DNA of 64,000 bases from Rhizobiales bacterium dw_265 (GCA_018449595.1 JAAVUU010000002.1:124001-188000), one strand, 5' to 3'; counted from the first letter of the stretch, positions 27,944 to 37,913 are shown. A program made the numbers and translations. Notes: generated by a model not told the origin, from the letters alone.

Positions 27944-28559
27944 CTGCGGCTCCGCTGGTTTTGGAACCAATACGTGGCTCCTCGCCGCGGATAAGCCGGC
28001 GGATATTGTCCCGATGCATGTAATAAATCAGAAGCGACAGGATCAGCGCCAACGTCGCGTATGCGTCACGGTGAAACAAAAGAAAGAAGGCCGACGACAG
28101 CGCGATGGCGATCAGCGCCGACAGGGACGAGATGCGCCAGACAAAGGCCGCGCCCAGCCAGGTCGCCGCCACCAGCGCCCCCACCGGCCAATACAGTCCG
28201 AAACAGACACCCAGGAAAGTCGCCACGCCCTTGCCGCCCTTGAAGCGCAGCCACACCGGGAACATATGGCCCAGCACCGCGCCCAGGCCGGCGAACACTT
28301 CGGTTTCGTGAAACAGGAAATGCCGCGCGACCAGCACCGCCGCCGCGCCTTTCAGCCCGTCGCACACCAGCGTCGCCGCCGCCGCCCATTTCTTGCCGGT
28401 GCGCAGCACATTGGTGGCACCGATATTGCCCGAGCCGATCTTGCGCACATCGCCCGCGCCCGACAGATGCGCGAAGAACAGGCCGGACGGGATGGAGCCC
28501 AGCAGATAGCCAAGCAGCAGCGCCTCGGCCGCGGTTTTTATGAAAGCGTCCTCACCCAT
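27927..28559 (-). CDS. plsY: Acyl-phosphate:glycerol-3-phosphate acyltransferase PlsY
   Basis: PlsY is an integral membrane enzyme that starts phospholipid synthesis by acylating glycerol-3-phosphate from acyl-phosphate. The 210-residue product has five hydrophobic segments and the conserved cytosolic motifs GSIPSGLFFA, GSGNIGATNVLR and FKGGKGVATFLG. ATG 28559 was chosen; an in-frame ATG at 28595 lies inside a palindromic repeat. It follows the pyrC' gene by 66 bp and overlaps dprA. Confidence 0.95.
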   Translation of the reverse strand: MGEDAFIKTAAEALLLGYLLGSIPSGLFFAHLSGAGDVRKIGSGNIGATNVLRTGKKWAAAATLVCDGLKGAAAVLVARHFLFHETEVFAGLGAVLGHMFPVWLRFKGGKGVATFLGVCFGLYWPVGALVAATWLGAAFVWRISSLSALIAIALSSAFFLLFHRDAYATLALILSLLIYYMHRDNIRRLIRGEEPRIGSKTSGAAGATQR

Positions 28560-28588
28560 GGCCGCGACGATGCCAGCCTTTGGCTCAC

Positions 28589-28625
28589 CTGTCATCCCCG
28601 GCGAGCATTGCGCGGCAGCGCAATG
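28589..28625. repeat. Palindromic repeat, family A (single arm)
   Basis: One arm begins CTGTCATCCCCGGCGAGC and contains the small palindrome CATTGCGCGGCAGCGCAATG. It matches the left arms at 42021 and 50008 but has no facing right arm. It sits between pyrC' and plsY. Confidence 0.7.
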
Positions 28626-29933
28626 TTAGTTTGCTGCCCGCTCAAACACACATTCGCCGCCCACAAAAGTCCGCACCGCCCGGCCCTGGAAGCGGTGGCC
28701 GTCGAAGGCGGTGTTGTGGGCGCGCGACGCCAGTTGTTCGGCATCCACCACAAAGGGTTCGCCTTCGTCCAGCAGCACCAGGTCGGCGGCCGCGCCCTTC
28801 GACAGGGTGCCGCCGGCCAGCCCGAAGATGCGCGCCGGGGCGGCGGTCAGGGCAGACAGGACATGCGGCAGCGATTGCCCCCCATGCACCAGCGACAGCG
28901 CCGCGGGCAGCAAGGTTTCCAGTCCCACCGTGCCGGCGGCGGCGCTGGCGAAAGGCTGGCGCTTGGTGTCGGCGCCCTGCGGCTCATGGCTGGAAACGAT
29001 AACGTCGATCACCCCCGACGCCACGCCCTCGATCATGGCGGCGCGGTCGGCTTCGGCGCGCAGCGGCGGGCGCACCTTGCGGAAGGTGAGATAGGCCCCG
29101 ACATCCAGCTCGTTCAGCATCAGGTGATGGGCGCTGACGCCGCAGGTGATGGGCAAGCCGCGCGCCTTGGCGGCGGCGATCACCTCCAGGCTGGCGCGGG
29201 TGGAAACCTGGCCGATATGAAGCCGCGCCCCGGTCAGTTCGGCCAGGCGGATGTCACGCTCCACCATCAGAACCTCGGCCATGGCGGGGGCGGCGGGCAG
29301 GCCCAGCCGCGTGGCGAATTCGCCTTCGGTGGCCGATGTGTCCTTCACCAGTTCGGGATCTTCGGCATGGCTGATGACCAGCGCATTGAAAGTGGCGGCA
29401 TAGGACATGGCGCGGCGCAACACGCGGGCATTGGCGATGCTGCGGTCGCCGTCTGTAAAGGCCACGGCTCCTGCTTCTTGAAGAAGTCCGATCTCGGTCA
29501 TGGTCTCGCCCAACAGTCCGCGCGTCAGGGCAGCGCAAGGCAGCACCCGCACCCTGGCGGTGGCGGCGGCGCGGCGCAGCAGGAAATCCACCAGCGACGG
29601 CTCGTCGATCACCGGATCGGTGTTGGGCATCACGATCATGGAGGTGACGCCGCCGGCCGCTGCCGCCGCGCTGGCGGATTCCAGGCTCTCGCGATGTTCC
29701 GCGCCCGGTTCTCCGGTAAAAACACGCGCATCAATAAGTCCCGGCGCCAAGACCAGGCCATGGCAGTTGATGACTTCGGGATCGCCCGGCTCGGCATCGT
29801 TGAACAGGCGCGGGCCAATGTCGGCAATGCGGCCATTCTCGACCAGCAAGCCGCCTTTCACGTCCAGCCCGTTGGCAGGGTCTATCAGCCGTGCGTTGCG
29901 AAAGGCGATGCGCCCGCTTCGCGAAGAGATCAT
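28626..29933 (-). CDS. pyrC: Dihydroorotase-like protein PyrC', probably non-catalytic
   Basis: The 435-residue product has the class I dihydroorotase fold and length, but the catalytic residues are missing. The DxHxHxREPG motif reads [10 protein letters not shown], so both metal-binding His and the substrate Arg are gone. The HVST-type His is Gln in LHIGQVST, and the catalytic Asp of TDHAPH is replaced in SSHEPQ. Such PyrC' proteins are known beside pyrB, where they support aspartate transcarbamoylase assembly. Its ATG overlaps the pyrB stop by 4 bp. An active dihydroorotase must then be encoded elsewhere. Confidence 0.9.
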   Translation of the reverse strand: MISSRSGRIAFRNARLIDPANGLDVKGGLLVENGRIADIGPRLFNDAEPGDPEVINCHGLVLAPGLIDARVFTGEPGAEHRESLESASAAAAAGGVTSMIVMPNTDPVIDEPSLVDFLLRRAAATARVRVLPCAALTRGLLGETMTEIGLLQEAGAVAFTDGDRSIANARVLRRAMSYAATFNALVISHAEDPELVKDTSATEGEFATRLGLPAAPAMAEVLMVERDIRLAELTGARLHIGQVSTRASLEVIAAAKARGLPITCGVSAHHLMLNELDVGAYLTFRKVRPPLRAEADRAAMIEGVASGVIDVIVSSHEPQGADTKRQPFASAAAGTVGLETLLPAALSLVHGGQSLPHVLSALTAAPARIFGLAGGTLSKGAAADLVLLDEGEPFVVDAEQLASRAHNTAFDGHRFQGRAVRTFVGGECVFERAAN

Positions 29934-30877
29934 GACAGCCCCCGTGAAAGGGCATCCAGGATGGCCATGCGGATGGCGACGCCCATCTCCACCTGTTCCG
30001 AGATCAGGCTGACCTGCACGTCGTCGGCGATGTCCGAGGCAATCTCCACCCCCCGGTTCATCGGCCCCGGATGCATCACCAGCGCGCCGGGTTTGGCATA
30101 GGCCAGCTTGGCGCGGTCCAGGCCATAGAAGCGGAAATATTCCCGCGCCGAGGGCACGAAGGCGCCCGACATGCGCTCCAATTGCAGCCGCAGCATCATC
30201 ACAATGTCCGCACCCGCCAATCCCGTCTTCATGTCGGTATGGATTTCCACCCCGAAGCGCTCGGCATCGGCGGGCAGCAGGGTCCTGGGCGCCACCAGCC
30301 GCACCCGGGCCCCCATCATCGAGAGCAAGTGCAGGTTCGACCGCGCCACGCGGCTGTGCAGCACGTCGCCGCAGATGGCGACCACCAGATTTTCGAAGCC
30401 ACCCAGCCGCCTGCGGATGGTCAGCGCGTCCAGCAGCGCCTGGGTGGGATGTTCATGGGCGCCGTCGCCGGCATTGATGACGCTGCAGTCCAGCTTCTGC
30501 GACAGCAGCAGCGCCGCCCCCGCATCCTGGTGGCGCACCACCAATATGTCGGGCCGCATGGCGTTGAGGGTCGAGGCCGTGTCGATCAGGGTCTCGCCCT
30601 TGGAGACCGAACTGGTCTTGACGCTCATGTTGAGCACATCCGCGCCCAGCCGCTTGCCCGCCAGTTCGAAGGACGACTGGGTGCGGGTCGAGGCCTCGAA
30701 GAACAGGTTGATGAGCGTGCGGCCGCGCAGCAGGGCGGTCTTCTTGTCGGTGGCGCGGCCCTGCACGACATAGGTCTCGGCCAGGTCGAGCAGCGCGGTG
30801 ACGTCGAAGGGCGATAGCCCTTCGATCCCCAGCAGATGCTTGGACGGCAGGATCGGTGCGGCGCTCGGCGATGTCAT
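29930..30877 (-). CDS. pyrB: Aspartate carbamoyltransferase catalytic subunit
   Basis: PyrB joins carbamoyl phosphate and aspartate, the committed step of pyrimidine synthesis. The 315-residue product has the carbamoyl-phosphate loop [13 protein letters not shown] near residue 60, HPTQALLD near 143 and [11 protein letters not shown] near the C-terminus. ATG 30877 was chosen from a longer open frame because it gives the family length. It is coupled to pyrC'; pyrE lies at 48051. No pyrI-like regulatory subunit gene is adjacent. Confidence 0.97.
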   Translation of the reverse strand: MTSPSAAPILPSKHLLGIEGLSPFDVTALLDLAETYVVQGRATDKKTALLRGRTLINLFFEASTRTQSSFELAGKRLGADVLNMSVKTSSVSKGETLIDTASTLNAMRPDILVVRHQDAGAALLLSQKLDCSVINAGDGAHEHPTQALLDALTIRRRLGGFENLVVAICGDVLHSRVARSNLHLLSMMGARVRLVAPRTLLPADAERFGVEIHTDMKTGLAGADIVMMLRLQLERMSGAFVPSAREYFRFYGLDRAKLAYAKPGALVMHPGPMNRGVEIASDIADDVQVSLISEQVEMGVAIRMAILDALSRGLS

Positions 30878-30930
30878 TAAAGTGGGGCTTATAAGCGGTG
30901 ATGTGGAGTGCGGCAAGGGATCATACACAC

Positions 30931-31065
30931 AATTGTCATGGCCCGCCGGAGAGCGGGCCACCCAGTTGGGGACAATCTGGCTGCTGCCGAAAGAAATATC
31001 GCGCCAATGGTGAAAACCGCGCGGTATCATCTGGGTGGCCCGCATTTGCGGGCCATGACAATTGG
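30931..31065. repeat. Palindromic repeat, family B (GTCATGGCCCGC type)
   Basis: The ends AATTGTCATGGCCCGC and GCGGGCCATGACAATT are perfect inverted complements. Each arm holds a GGGCCACCCAG / CTGGGTGGCCCG segment, with about 60 bp of unique sequence between. It fills the gap upstream of pyrB. A closely similar copy is at 45087. Confidence 0.88.
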
Positions 31066-31086
31066 AACAACGATCGCCGGTGGCGC

Positions 31087-31494
31087 TTAATTTCCACTCG
31101 CGGACTTGTCCTGGGTGATGCGCGAACCCCGGTTGATGCAGCCGAAATCCTTGATGCCGGCGGCATTGACCTGGGGGGGCAGGGGGCAAAGCTCGAAAGT
31201 CCCGGTGATGCGGGTGTGCATGGAATTGGTCTTGCTTTGCCAGTAAAGCCAGTTCTGCATCACCACCGGGGCGATATCGGCATTGCTGTCGGGCGGCGCT
31301 TTGACGATGACGTGGGTGCCGTCGTCCAGGTCCAGGGTGACGCCGACGCCGCTGGTCAGCCCCAGGCTGCCCTTGACCATGCGGCACTGGCCGGTGAGGG
31401 CGGGGCTGCGCTTGCAGGTGACTTCCGCCGCCGACGCGCCGACTGGTGACAGCGCCGGAATCAGCAGGAATATCGCCGCAAGCCGCCTAGCCAC
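31087..31494 (-). CDS. Hypothetical secreted protein
   Basis: The 135-residue product has a signal peptide ([20 protein letters not shown], probable cleavage after ASA) and four cysteines in the mature part, so it is likely periplasmic and disulfide-bonded. I do not recognise a family; the middle resembles a small beta-barrel ([17 protein letters not shown]). The GTG start overlaps the end of the MFS gene by 8 bp, so the two are coupled and it may assist that transporter or process its substrate. Confidence 0.72.
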   Translation of the reverse strand: MARRLAAIFLLIPALSPVGASAAEVTCKRSPALTGQCRMVKGSLGLTSGVGVTLDLDDGTHVIVKAPPDSNADIAPVVMQNWLYWQSKTNSMHTRITGTFELCPLPPQVNAAGIKDFGCINRGSRITQDKSASGN

Positions 31495-32758
31495 CGCTCA
31501 TCTCCTCCAGGGTCTTGCCCGCGGGTTCGGGCAGGAACAGCACGCCGATCAAGGTAATCGGTATTGCGGCCAGCAGCCACTGGATCGCGGGGCCGTGGCC
31601 GCCCAGCCTGTCGTAAAGATGGCCTTCCAGCGCCAGGGCCAGGGCGCCCGCCCCGATCTCGATCAGATAGCGGATGCCGCCGATGGTGGCGCGATAATGG
31701 GTCGGCACGATCTCCAGCGCAAAACCCGCCACCAGCGTATCGCCGGCAAAGAAGCCGAAGAAGGCCACGATCCATAGCGGCGGGATCGCCCAGGCGGGGG
31801 TGGCGCTGCTGTAAAAGAAGAAGAAGCAGATCGCGGCCAGGCTGACGATGGCCAGCGCCATGGGCCGCCTGCCGAAGCGGTCCGACAGCCGCCCCGACAC
31901 GATCGCCAGCCCCAGCCCGATCAACCCGCCGGGGATCAGCAGCGCCGTCACCTGGCCGGGCGAATAGTGCCAGGCATCCTGCAGGTATTTCTGCGCCAGC
32001 ACGGTGGCGGGCGAGATGGAAAAGCCGAAGGCCCCCGCCGCGGTCAGCACCGTGAGGATGCGGACGGGATATTGCCGCGCGATGTCGCGCAGCAGGTCCA
32101 GGATGGCCACGGGCTTCAAACCCGCCTCGCCCTGCACCGCGAAGCGCTTGGTCTCGGGCAGGCGGCGGCGCAGGAAGGCCACCAGGAACAGCGGCACCGC
32201 GCCGATGACATACATGGCGCGCCAGCCATAGGGCATCACATTCACCGCCGCGAAGGCCAGCGCCGCGAAGCCCGCGCCCAGGAAGTCGAAGGCGACGATG
32301 GTGGAATTGGCCCAGCCGCGCGCCCTGGCGGTGATTTCCTCGGCGATCACCACAAAGCACAGCATCTCCTCGGCATAGCCGAAGATGCGGGTGAAGAACT
32401 GCGCCCAGACGAAAGCGTCATAGCCGGTGGTGAAGGCGGTCACGAGCGTAAAGACCGCCTGGCCGAAGATGGTGACCAGCAGCAGGCGGCGGCGTCCCAC
32501 CAGGTCGGCGCTGGCCGCCAGCAGCATGGCGAAGATGGCGGCGATGCGGAAATAGGCGGCGGTCAGCCCGACCTGGTTCTCGGCGATATGCAGGCTTTTC
32601 TGGATCTGCGGAATCGCCAGGCCATAGACATTCATGTCATAGCCGGCGAACAGGGCGGCGACGCCCACCAGCAGGAAGATGCGCTCGGTGCGCCGGTCGA
32701 TCTGCACGGGCGGGCGCAGCAGCCACAGGAAGCGGGCCGGTTTGGAATCTTCGGTCAT
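31487..32758 (-). CDS. MFS transporter (sugar/metabolite:H+ symporter-like)
   Basis: This 423-residue major facilitator protein has about 12 membrane segments. The loop 2-3 signature is [10 protein letters not shown] near residue 86, its repeat in the second half is [11 protein letters not shown] near 275, and PETKRF closes the sixth helix as in sugar-porter-like members. The substrate is unknown. The ATG overlaps the ruvX stop by 4 bp, and the downstream secreted-protein gene overlaps its end, giving a three-gene unit. Confidence 0.9.
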   Translation of the reverse strand: MTEDSKPARFLWLLRPPVQIDRRTERIFLLVGVAALFAGYDMNVYGLAIPQIQKSLHIAENQVGLTAAYFRIAAIFAMLLAASADLVGRRRLLLVTIFGQAVFTLVTAFTTGYDAFVWAQFFTRIFGYAEEMLCFVVIAEEITARARGWANSTIVAFDFLGAGFAALAFAAVNVMPYGWRAMYVIGAVPLFLVAFLRRRLPETKRFAVQGEAGLKPVAILDLLRDIARQYPVRILTVLTAAGAFGFSISPATVLAQKYLQDAWHYSPGQVTALLIPGGLIGLGLAIVSGRLSDRFGRRPMALAIVSLAAICFFFFYSSATPAWAIPPLWIVAFFGFFAGDTLVAGFALEIVPTHYRATIGGIRYLIEIGAGALALALEGHLYDRLGGHGPAIQWLLAAIPITLIGVLFLPEPAGKTLEEMSGG

Positions 32759-33216
32759 CTGAGGTTCCTGAGCCTGTCCAGCGCGCCCTGCAGGATGTAG
32801 GCGGCCGCCATTTTGTCCACCACGTCATCCCGGCGGCGGCGCGAGGCGTCCGCCTCCAGCAGGGTCCGGGTCACGGCGCTGGTGGAAAGCCGCTCATCCT
32901 GCAATACGACAGGCAGCGGCGAATGGTTTGCCCAGTTGCGGCTGAAAGCCCGGGCCGACTGGGCCGAGGGGCCGTCGGAGCCGTCCATGTTCAGGGGCAG
33001 GCCCACCACCAGGCCGCCGACCCCCTGCGCACTTATTATAATGTCGAGCCGGGCGGCGTCGGCGGCGAATTTGCCCCGTTTCAGGACCTGCATCGGGGTG
33101 GCGATGGAGCAGAGGGTGTCGGACAGGGCCAGGCCGATGGTCTTTTCCCCCAGGTCCAGGCCCAAAAGCCGCAGGCCGGGGGCGATTTTCAGCTCCTCCA
33201 GCGCGACGACCGTCAC
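32755..33216 (-). CDS. ruvX: Putative pre-16S rRNA nuclease / Holliday junction resolvase-like YqgF
   Basis: YqgF/RuvX is an RNase H-fold nuclease linked to maturation of the 16S rRNA 5' end and, by homology, to resolvases. The motif [17 protein letters not shown] has the first catalytic Asp, [13 protein letters not shown] the middle strand, and [10 protein letters not shown] the Glu-containing strand; a C-terminal DD ([13 protein letters not shown]) completes the site. I chose GTG 33216, which has GGGGGAG just upstream; an in-frame ATG at 33267 would add 17 non-family residues. It diverges from gatC. Confidence 0.92.
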   Translation of the reverse strand: MTVVALEELKIAPGLRLLGLDLGEKTIGLALSDTLCSIATPMQVLKRGKFAADAARLDIIISAQGVGGLVVGLPLNMDGSDGPSAQSARAFSRNWANHSPLPVVLQDERLSTSAVTRTLLEADASRRRRDDVVDKMAAAYILQGALDRLRNLR

Positions 33217-33292
33217 AATTGTCTCCCCCGGCTTGCCTCCGCCCCCCTCGATTGGTAGGCAACACACCCCTACCTAACACAGCAGGAACCCC

Positions 33293-33580
33293 ATGTCCGT
33301 CGACAAGGACACCGTGCGACGCATCGCCAAACTGGCCCGTCTGGCCGTGCCGGAAACCCGGCTGGAACCCATGGCCGGGGAGTTGAACGGCATCTTCCAA
33401 TGGGTGGAGATGCTGGGCGAGGTGAATGTCGAGGGCGTGCCCGCCATGACCTCGGTGGTGGCCCAGAAGCTGAAATGGCGCGAGGATGTGGTGACCGATG
33501 GCGGCCAGGCCGCCGCCGTCACCGCCAATGCGCCGGATGGCGAGGACAATTTCTTCGTCGTGCCCAAGGTGGTTGAGTAA
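33293..33580 (+). CDS. gatC: Aspartyl/glutamyl-tRNA amidotransferase subunit C
   Basis: GatC stabilises the GatCAB amidotransferase. The 95-residue product has the normal length, with the [19 protein letters not shown] start and the conserved [14 protein letters not shown] end. It is the first gene of gatC-gatA-gatB; its stop overlaps the gatA start (TAATG). The presence of GatCAB implies that Gln-tRNA and/or Asn-tRNA are made by the indirect transamidation route. Confidence 0.96.
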   Translation: MSVDKDTVRRIAKLARLAVPETRLEPMAGELNGIFQWVEMLGEVNVEGVPAMTSVVAQKLKWREDVVTDGGQAAAVTANAPDGEDNFFVVPKVVE

Positions 33581-35061
33581 TGTCCGATCTGATCAGCATG
33601 ACCCTGGCCGAGGCGCGCGACGCCATCCGGGCCAAAAAACTTTCCTCCCGCGAACTGACCGGCGCTTTCGTGACGGCCATCGAAGCGGCGCGGCCGCTGA
33701 ACGCCTTCATCACCGAGGCGGGCGAACAGGCCCTGGCCGCCGCTGACGCCGCCGACAAGCGCATCGCCGCCGGCACCATGGGCGATCTGGAGGGCCTGCC
33801 GCTGGCGATCAAGGATCTGTTCTGCACCAAGGGCGTGAGGACCACGGCGGCGTCGAAGATTCTGGGCAACTTCATCCCGCCCTATGAATCCACCGTCACC
33901 CAGAATCTGTGGGACGCCGGCGCGGTGATGCTGGGCAAGACCAACCTGGACGAATTCGCCATGGGCTCGTCCAACGAGACCAGCCATTTCGGCCCGGTGT
34001 TCAATCCCTGGCGCGCCAGCAACTCCAACGCCAACCTCGTGCCGGGCGGCTCGTCGGGCGGTTCGTCGGCCGCTGTCGCCGCCGACCTTTGCCTGGCTGC
34101 CACCGGCACCGACACCGGCGGCTCGATCCGCCAGCCCGCCGCCATCACCGGGCGGGTCGGCCTCAAGCCCACCTATGGCCGCTGCTCGCGCTTCGGCATC
34201 GTGGCTTTCGCCTCGTCGCTCGACCAGGCCGGCCCCATGACCAAGACGGTGCGCGACGCCGCCATCATGCTGAAGACCATGGCCTCGGTGGACCCGAAAG
34301 ATTCCACCAGCATGGATGTGCCGGTGCCCGATTACGAAAAGCTGCTGGAAGGCGGCATCAAGGGCCTGCGCATCGGCATCCCCAAGGAATACCGCGTCGA
34401 GGGCGCCGCCGCCGAGGTCGATGCGCTGTGGACCAAGGGCGCGGACTGGCTGAAGGCGCAGGGCGCGGAGATTGTCGAGGTCTCGCTGCCCCACACCAAA
34501 TACGCGCTGCCCACCTATTACATCGTCGCCCCCGCCGAGGCTTCGTCCAACCTGGCGCGCTATGATGGGGTCAAGTTCGGCTATCGCGCCCCCAAGGCCC
34601 GCGACATCACCGACCTGTATGAGCGCAGCCGGGGCGAGGGCTTCGGCGCCGAAGTGCAGCGACGCATCCTGATCGGTACCTATGTGCTGTCGGCGGGCTA
34701 TTACGACGCTTATTACTCCAAAGCCCAGAAGCTGCGCACGCTCATCAAGCGCGATTTCGAGCAGGCGTTTGAAAAGTGCGACGTGCTGCTGACGCCCTCG
34801 ACCCCGGGACCGGCCTTTGCGGTGGGCGCCAAGACCAGCGACCCGCTGGAGATGTACCTGCAGGATGTCTTCACCGTGACGGTGAACCTGGCCGGGCTGC
34901 CCGGCATTTCGGTGCCCGCCGGGCTTACCTCCAATGGGTTGCCGCTGGGCCTGCAGCTGATCGGCAAGGCCTTTGACGAGGCGACCCTGCTGCGCGCCGC
35001 CTTGGCGGTGGAAACCGCCGCCGACTTCAAACATTCCCCCGCCAAATGGTGGTCCGTATGA
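33580..35061 (+). CDS. gatA: Aspartyl/glutamyl-tRNA amidotransferase subunit A
   Basis: GatA is the amidase subunit that releases ammonia from glutamine for transfer to misacylated tRNA. The 493-residue product has the amidase-signature catalytic triad: Lys78 in [10 protein letters not shown], the cis-Ser in [13 protein letters not shown] near residue 153, and the nucleophile in [13 protein letters not shown] near 178. It overlaps gatC by one base and gatB by 4 bp, so all three subunits are coupled. Confidence 0.97.
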   Translation: MSDLISMTLAEARDAIRAKKLSSRELTGAFVTAIEAARPLNAFITEAGEQALAAADAADKRIAAGTMGDLEGLPLAIKDLFCTKGVRTTAASKILGNFIPPYESTVTQNLWDAGAVMLGKTNLDEFAMGSSNETSHFGPVFNPWRASNSNANLVPGGSSGGSSAAVAADLCLAATGTDTGGSIRQPAAITGRVGLKPTYGRCSRFGIVAFASSLDQAGPMTKTVRDAAIMLKTMASVDPKDSTSMDVPVPDYEKLLEGGIKGLRIGIPKEYRVEGAAAEVDALWTKGADWLKAQGAEIVEVSLPHTKYALPTYYIVAPAEASSNLARYDGVKFGYRAPKARDITDLYERSRGEGFGAEVQRRILIGTYVLSAGYYDAYYSKAQKLRTLIKRDFEQAFEKCDVLLTPSTPGPAFAVGAKTSDPLEMYLQDVFTVTVNLAGLPGISVPAGLTSNGLPLGLQLIGKAFDEATLLRAALAVETAADFKHSPAKWWSV

Positions 35062-36566
35062 ACGCACCTGTGAAGAACAAGCTCCTCAAAGGCGAAACCG
35101 GCGACTGGGAGATCGTGATCGGCATGGAAGTCCATGCCCAGGTTCTGTCCAACTCCAAGCTGTTCTCCGGCGCTTCCACCGAATTCGGGGCCGAGCCCAA
35201 CAGCCAGGTGTCGTTCATTGATGCCGGCTTCCCCGGCATGCTGCCCGTCATCAATGCGAAATGCATCGAACAGGCGGTTCGCACCGGGCTGGGCCTGAAG
35301 GCGCAGATCAACCTGCGTTCGCTTTTTGACAGGAAGAACTATTTCTACCCCGATCTTCCCCAGGGCTATCAGATCAGCCAGTACAAAGACCCCATCGTGG
35401 GCGAGGGCGAGGTGCTGATCGACCTCAAGGACGGCGAAACCATCCAGGTCGGCATCGAGCGGCTGCATCTGGAGCAGGATGCCGGCAAGAGCCTGCACGA
35501 CCAGCACCCCGACAGCAGCTTCGTGGACCTCAACCGTTCGGGCATCGCCCTGATGGAGATCGTCACCAAGCCGCATATGCGCACCAGCGAGGAGGCCGCC
35601 GCCTTCCTGAAGAAGCTGCGCGCCATCGTGCGCTATCTGGGTACCTGCGACGGCAACATGGATGAAGGCTCGATGCGCGCCGACGTCAATGTCTCGGTCT
35701 GCCGGGCGGGCGGCTATGAAAAGTTCCGCGCCGACGGCAGTTTCAAGCATCTGGGCACCCGTTGCGAGATCAAGAACGTCAATTCCATGCGCTTCATCGC
35801 CCAGGCGGTGGAGTATGAGGCCCGCCGCCAGATCGAGGTGATCGAGGGCGGCGGCGCCATCCGCCAGGAAACCCGGCTGTATGACAGCAAGCTGGGCGAG
35901 ACCCGCTCCATGCGCTCCAAGGAAGAGGCGCACGACTACCGCTACTTCCCCGATCCCGACCTGTTGCCGCTGGAACTGGACGCGGGGTGGGTCGAAGCCA
36001 TCAAGGCGACGCTGCCGGAACTGCCCGACGAGAAGAAGGCCCGCTTCATGGCGGCCGGATTGTCGGCCTATGACGCCTCGGTGCTGGTGGCGGAGCGCGA
36101 ACTGGCCGACTTTTATGAAGAACTGGCGAAGGGCGTGGATGCCAAGGCCGCCGCCAACTGGCTGAACAACGAAATCCTGGGCCGTTTGAACCGTGACGGC
36201 TTGTCAATCGCCGAGGTTCCGGTCACGGCGGGCGCCAACAACGCCATCATCCAGATGGTCGCGGACAAAACCATCTCCGGCAAGATCGCCAAGGATCTCT
36301 TGGACATCGTGTGGAGCGAAGGCGGCGACCCGCGTGCGGTGGTGGAGGCGCGCGGCATGAAGCAGGTGACCGACACCGGCGCGATCGACGCCGCCATCGA
36401 AGCGGTGATCGCCGCCAACCCCGACAAGGTGGAAGAGGTGAAGGCGAAGCCGAAGCTCGCCGCCTGGTTTGTCGGTCAGGTGATGAAGCAGACGGGTGGA
36501 AAAGCGAACCCTGCGGCCGTCAACGCCGCGCTCAAGACCCGACTCAATCTGCCCGACGAGGGGTGA
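35058..36566 (+). CDS. gatB: Aspartyl/glutamyl-tRNA amidotransferase subunit B
   Basis: GatB binds the misacylated tRNA and activates its carboxylate with ATP. The 502-residue product has the signature [11 protein letters not shown] near residue 20, then [15 protein letters not shown]. The bacterial GatB family signature region includes [16 protein letters not shown] near 158, and the helical YqeY-like tail comes last. ATG 35058 overlaps the gatA stop. A large imperfect hairpin follows the stop. Confidence 0.97.
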   Translation: MNAPVKNKLLKGETGDWEIVIGMEVHAQVLSNSKLFSGASTEFGAEPNSQVSFIDAGFPGMLPVINAKCIEQAVRTGLGLKAQINLRSLFDRKNYFYPDLPQGYQISQYKDPIVGEGEVLIDLKDGETIQVGIERLHLEQDAGKSLHDQHPDSSFVDLNRSGIALMEIVTKPHMRTSEEAAAFLKKLRAIVRYLGTCDGNMDEGSMRADVNVSVCRAGGYEKFRADGSFKHLGTRCEIKNVNSMRFIAQAVEYEARRQIEVIEGGGAIRQETRLYDSKLGETRSMRSKEEAHDYRYFPDPDLLPLELDAGWVEAIKATLPELPDEKKARFMAAGLSAYDASVLVAERELADFYEELAKGVDAKAAANWLNNEILGRLNRDGLSIAEVPVTAGANNAIIQMVADKTISGKIAKDLLDIVWSEGGDPRAVVEARGMKQVTDTGAIDAAIEAVIAANPDKVEEVKAKPKLAAWFVGQVMKQTGGKANPAAVNAALKTRLNLPDEG

Positions 36567-36569
36567 TTC

Positions 36570-36617
36570 GCACAAAATGCGATTTTCGCGGAGCGGGTCC
36601 GCGGAAATCGCGCATTT
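36570..36617 (+). terminator. Large imperfect hairpin after gatB
   Basis: The AAAATGCG...TCGCGGA arm pairs with TCCGCGGAAATCGCGCATTTT around a short GCGGG loop, with a 2-base bulge. It begins 4 bp after the gatB stop. No long T run follows, so it may stabilise or process the mRNA rather than terminate by itself. Confidence 0.5.
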
Positions 36618-36802
36618 TGCTCCGTACACAGAATGATGCATTTGGCCCTTGTAAAACGGGGGTTTCCTGCATTTTGCGATTTTGGGGCATTTTCAAAAGT
36701 CAAGGTGGAGTTGCAATTCAAAATGCAACTAATTCATATTGATGACGTTTTGGGGGGCGACCCAAGTCGTTCAGACCCGAACAAACGATAGAGGAGTTCA
36801 TC

Positions 36803-36880
36803 ATGGCTGCGAAGAAAAAGGCCAAGAAGGCCACTAAGAAGGTTGCGAAGAAGAAGGTTGCCAAGAAGAAGAAGAAGTAA
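36803..36880 (+). CDS. 25-residue lysine-rich peptide (histone-tail-like)
   Basis: The translated product is 25 residues with 15 Lys, 6 Ala, 2 Val, 1 Thr and 1 Met, arranged as repeats of KKA and KKVA. This resembles the C-terminal tail of histone H1 and bacterial H1-like proteins, so DNA or RNA binding is a reasonable guess. A strong ribosome-binding site (GAGGAG) lies 7 bp ahead of the ATG, and a small TGACC/GGTCA hairpin with a following T-rich stretch comes right after the stop. It stands alone between gatB and a GST gene. A fragment of a larger gene is the main alternative. Confidence 0.68.
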   Translation: MAAKKKAKKATKKVAKKKVAKKKKK

Positions 36881-36882
36881 TT

Positions 36883-36904
36883 GACCTCGGTCAGTTAGTT
36901 TTTC
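36883..36904 (+). terminator. Weak terminator after the lysine-rich peptide gene
   Basis: TGACC and GGTCA form a 5-bp stem with a 2-nt loop, or a slightly opened variant, followed by TTAGTTTTT. The stem is short, so this is tentative. Confidence 0.4.
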
Positions 36905-37060
36905 GGCTTGCCCTGATCATTCACTCAGGGTGCATCCGATGCTTAAAGCGAAGGCCGCGGTCCCCCTTTGGGGTACTGCGGCCAAGCTGTTTCTGGCCCC
37001 TTGCTCTGGCCCCCGGCATCCCCCATCTGTTTGCATAGCAGCAGCGCAAGGGGACGGGTC

Positions 37061-37801
37061 ATGGCGAAGAAATCCACCACAAAGCGTGTGAAAAGGGCCG
37101 CGCCAAAGGCGCACAAGCCCGCCAGGCCCATCGCTCTTTATTATTGGCCAACCCCCAACGGCCACAAGGTCAGCATCCTGCTGGAGGAGCTGGGGGTGCC
37201 TTATGACCTGCACCCCATCAATATCGGCAAGGGCGAACAGTTCGCGCCGGGCTTCCTGAAAATCTCCCCCAACAACCGCATGCCCGCCATCATGGACCCC
37301 GGCGGGCCGGGCGGGCGGCCCATCTCGGTCTTCGAGTCGGGCGCGATCCTGCAGTATCTCGGCCGCAAATACGGCCGCTTCTATCCGGCGGAGGAGCGCG
37401 CCCGGGTGGCGGTGGAGCAATGGCTGTTCTGGCAGGTCGGCGGCCTGGGGCCGATGGCGGGGCAGGCCAACCACTTTCTGAATTATACCGCCGAAGACCT
37501 GCCCTATCCCAGGAAGCGCTACACCGACGAGGTCAATCGCCTGTTCGGGGTGATGGAGCGGCAGCTGGCGACCAGGAAGTTTCTCGCCGGGGCTTATTCC
37601 ATCGCCGACATGGCCTGCTATTCCTGGGTCAAGTCCTCGACGCGCTTCCAGCCGCTGGACGAATTCCCCCATCTGGCCGCCTGGCTGGAACGGCTGGGCA
37701 AGCGCAAGGCGGTCGTCCGCGGCATGGCGGTGGGCGCGGAGTTGCGCCGGCCGATGACGGATGCGGAGAAGGCCGTGCTGTTCGGGCAGCGGGCGCGGTA
37801 A
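37061..37801 (+). CDS. Glutathione S-transferase (YghU/YfcG-like) with basic N-terminal extension
   Basis: This 246-residue protein has the thioredoxin-like GST N-domain (IALYYWPTPNGHKVSILLEELG, broken as IALYYW then PNGHKV) and the nu-class NRMPAIMDP and ESGAILQYL glutathione-binding segments, followed by an all-helical C-domain. YghU-type enzymes have disulfide-bond reductase activity. The first 22 residues are rich in Lys and Arg and precede the normal GST start, which is unusual. They resemble the lysine-rich peptide encoded about 180 bp upstream. ATG 37061 has AAGGGGAC upstream. Confidence 0.92.
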   Translation: MAKKSTTKRVKRAAPKAHKPARPIALYYWPTPNGHKVSILLEELGVPYDLHPINIGKGEQFAPGFLKISPNNRMPAIMDPGGPGGRPISVFESGAILQYLGRKYGRFYPAEERARVAVEQWLFWQVGGLGPMAGQANHFLNYTAEDLPYPRKRYTDEVNRLFGVMERQLATRKFLAGAYSIADMACYSWVKSSTRFQPLDEFPHLAAWLERLGKRKAVVRGMAVGAELRRPMTDAEKAVLFGQRAR

Positions 37802-37806
37802 TCCCT

Positions 37807-37913
37807 CATTGCCATGGTCCCCTTTACGTGGGCCATCCCGGGGCAAGCGTGCGGGTGATCGAAGGTTTGCCCTGTTGCTCTGGATGGCCCGGGCAGGCCG
37901 GGCCATGACATTG
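37807..37913. repeat. Palindromic repeat, family B variant
   Basis: The left end TTGCCATGGTCCCC leads to GGGCCATCCCGG, and the right side runs GGATGGCCCGGGCAGG to CCGGGCCATGACATTGG. The two sides are partial inverted complements. It fills the gap after the GST gene and looks like a degenerate member of the type at 30931 and 45087. Confidence 0.65.

Noticed and set aside
36948-36985. GC-rich dyad GGCCGCGGTCCCC / GGGGTACTGCGGCC ahead of the GST gene
   Set aside because: It forms a hairpin but has no T run, and may simply be part of the GST leader; not strong enough to list as a terminator.
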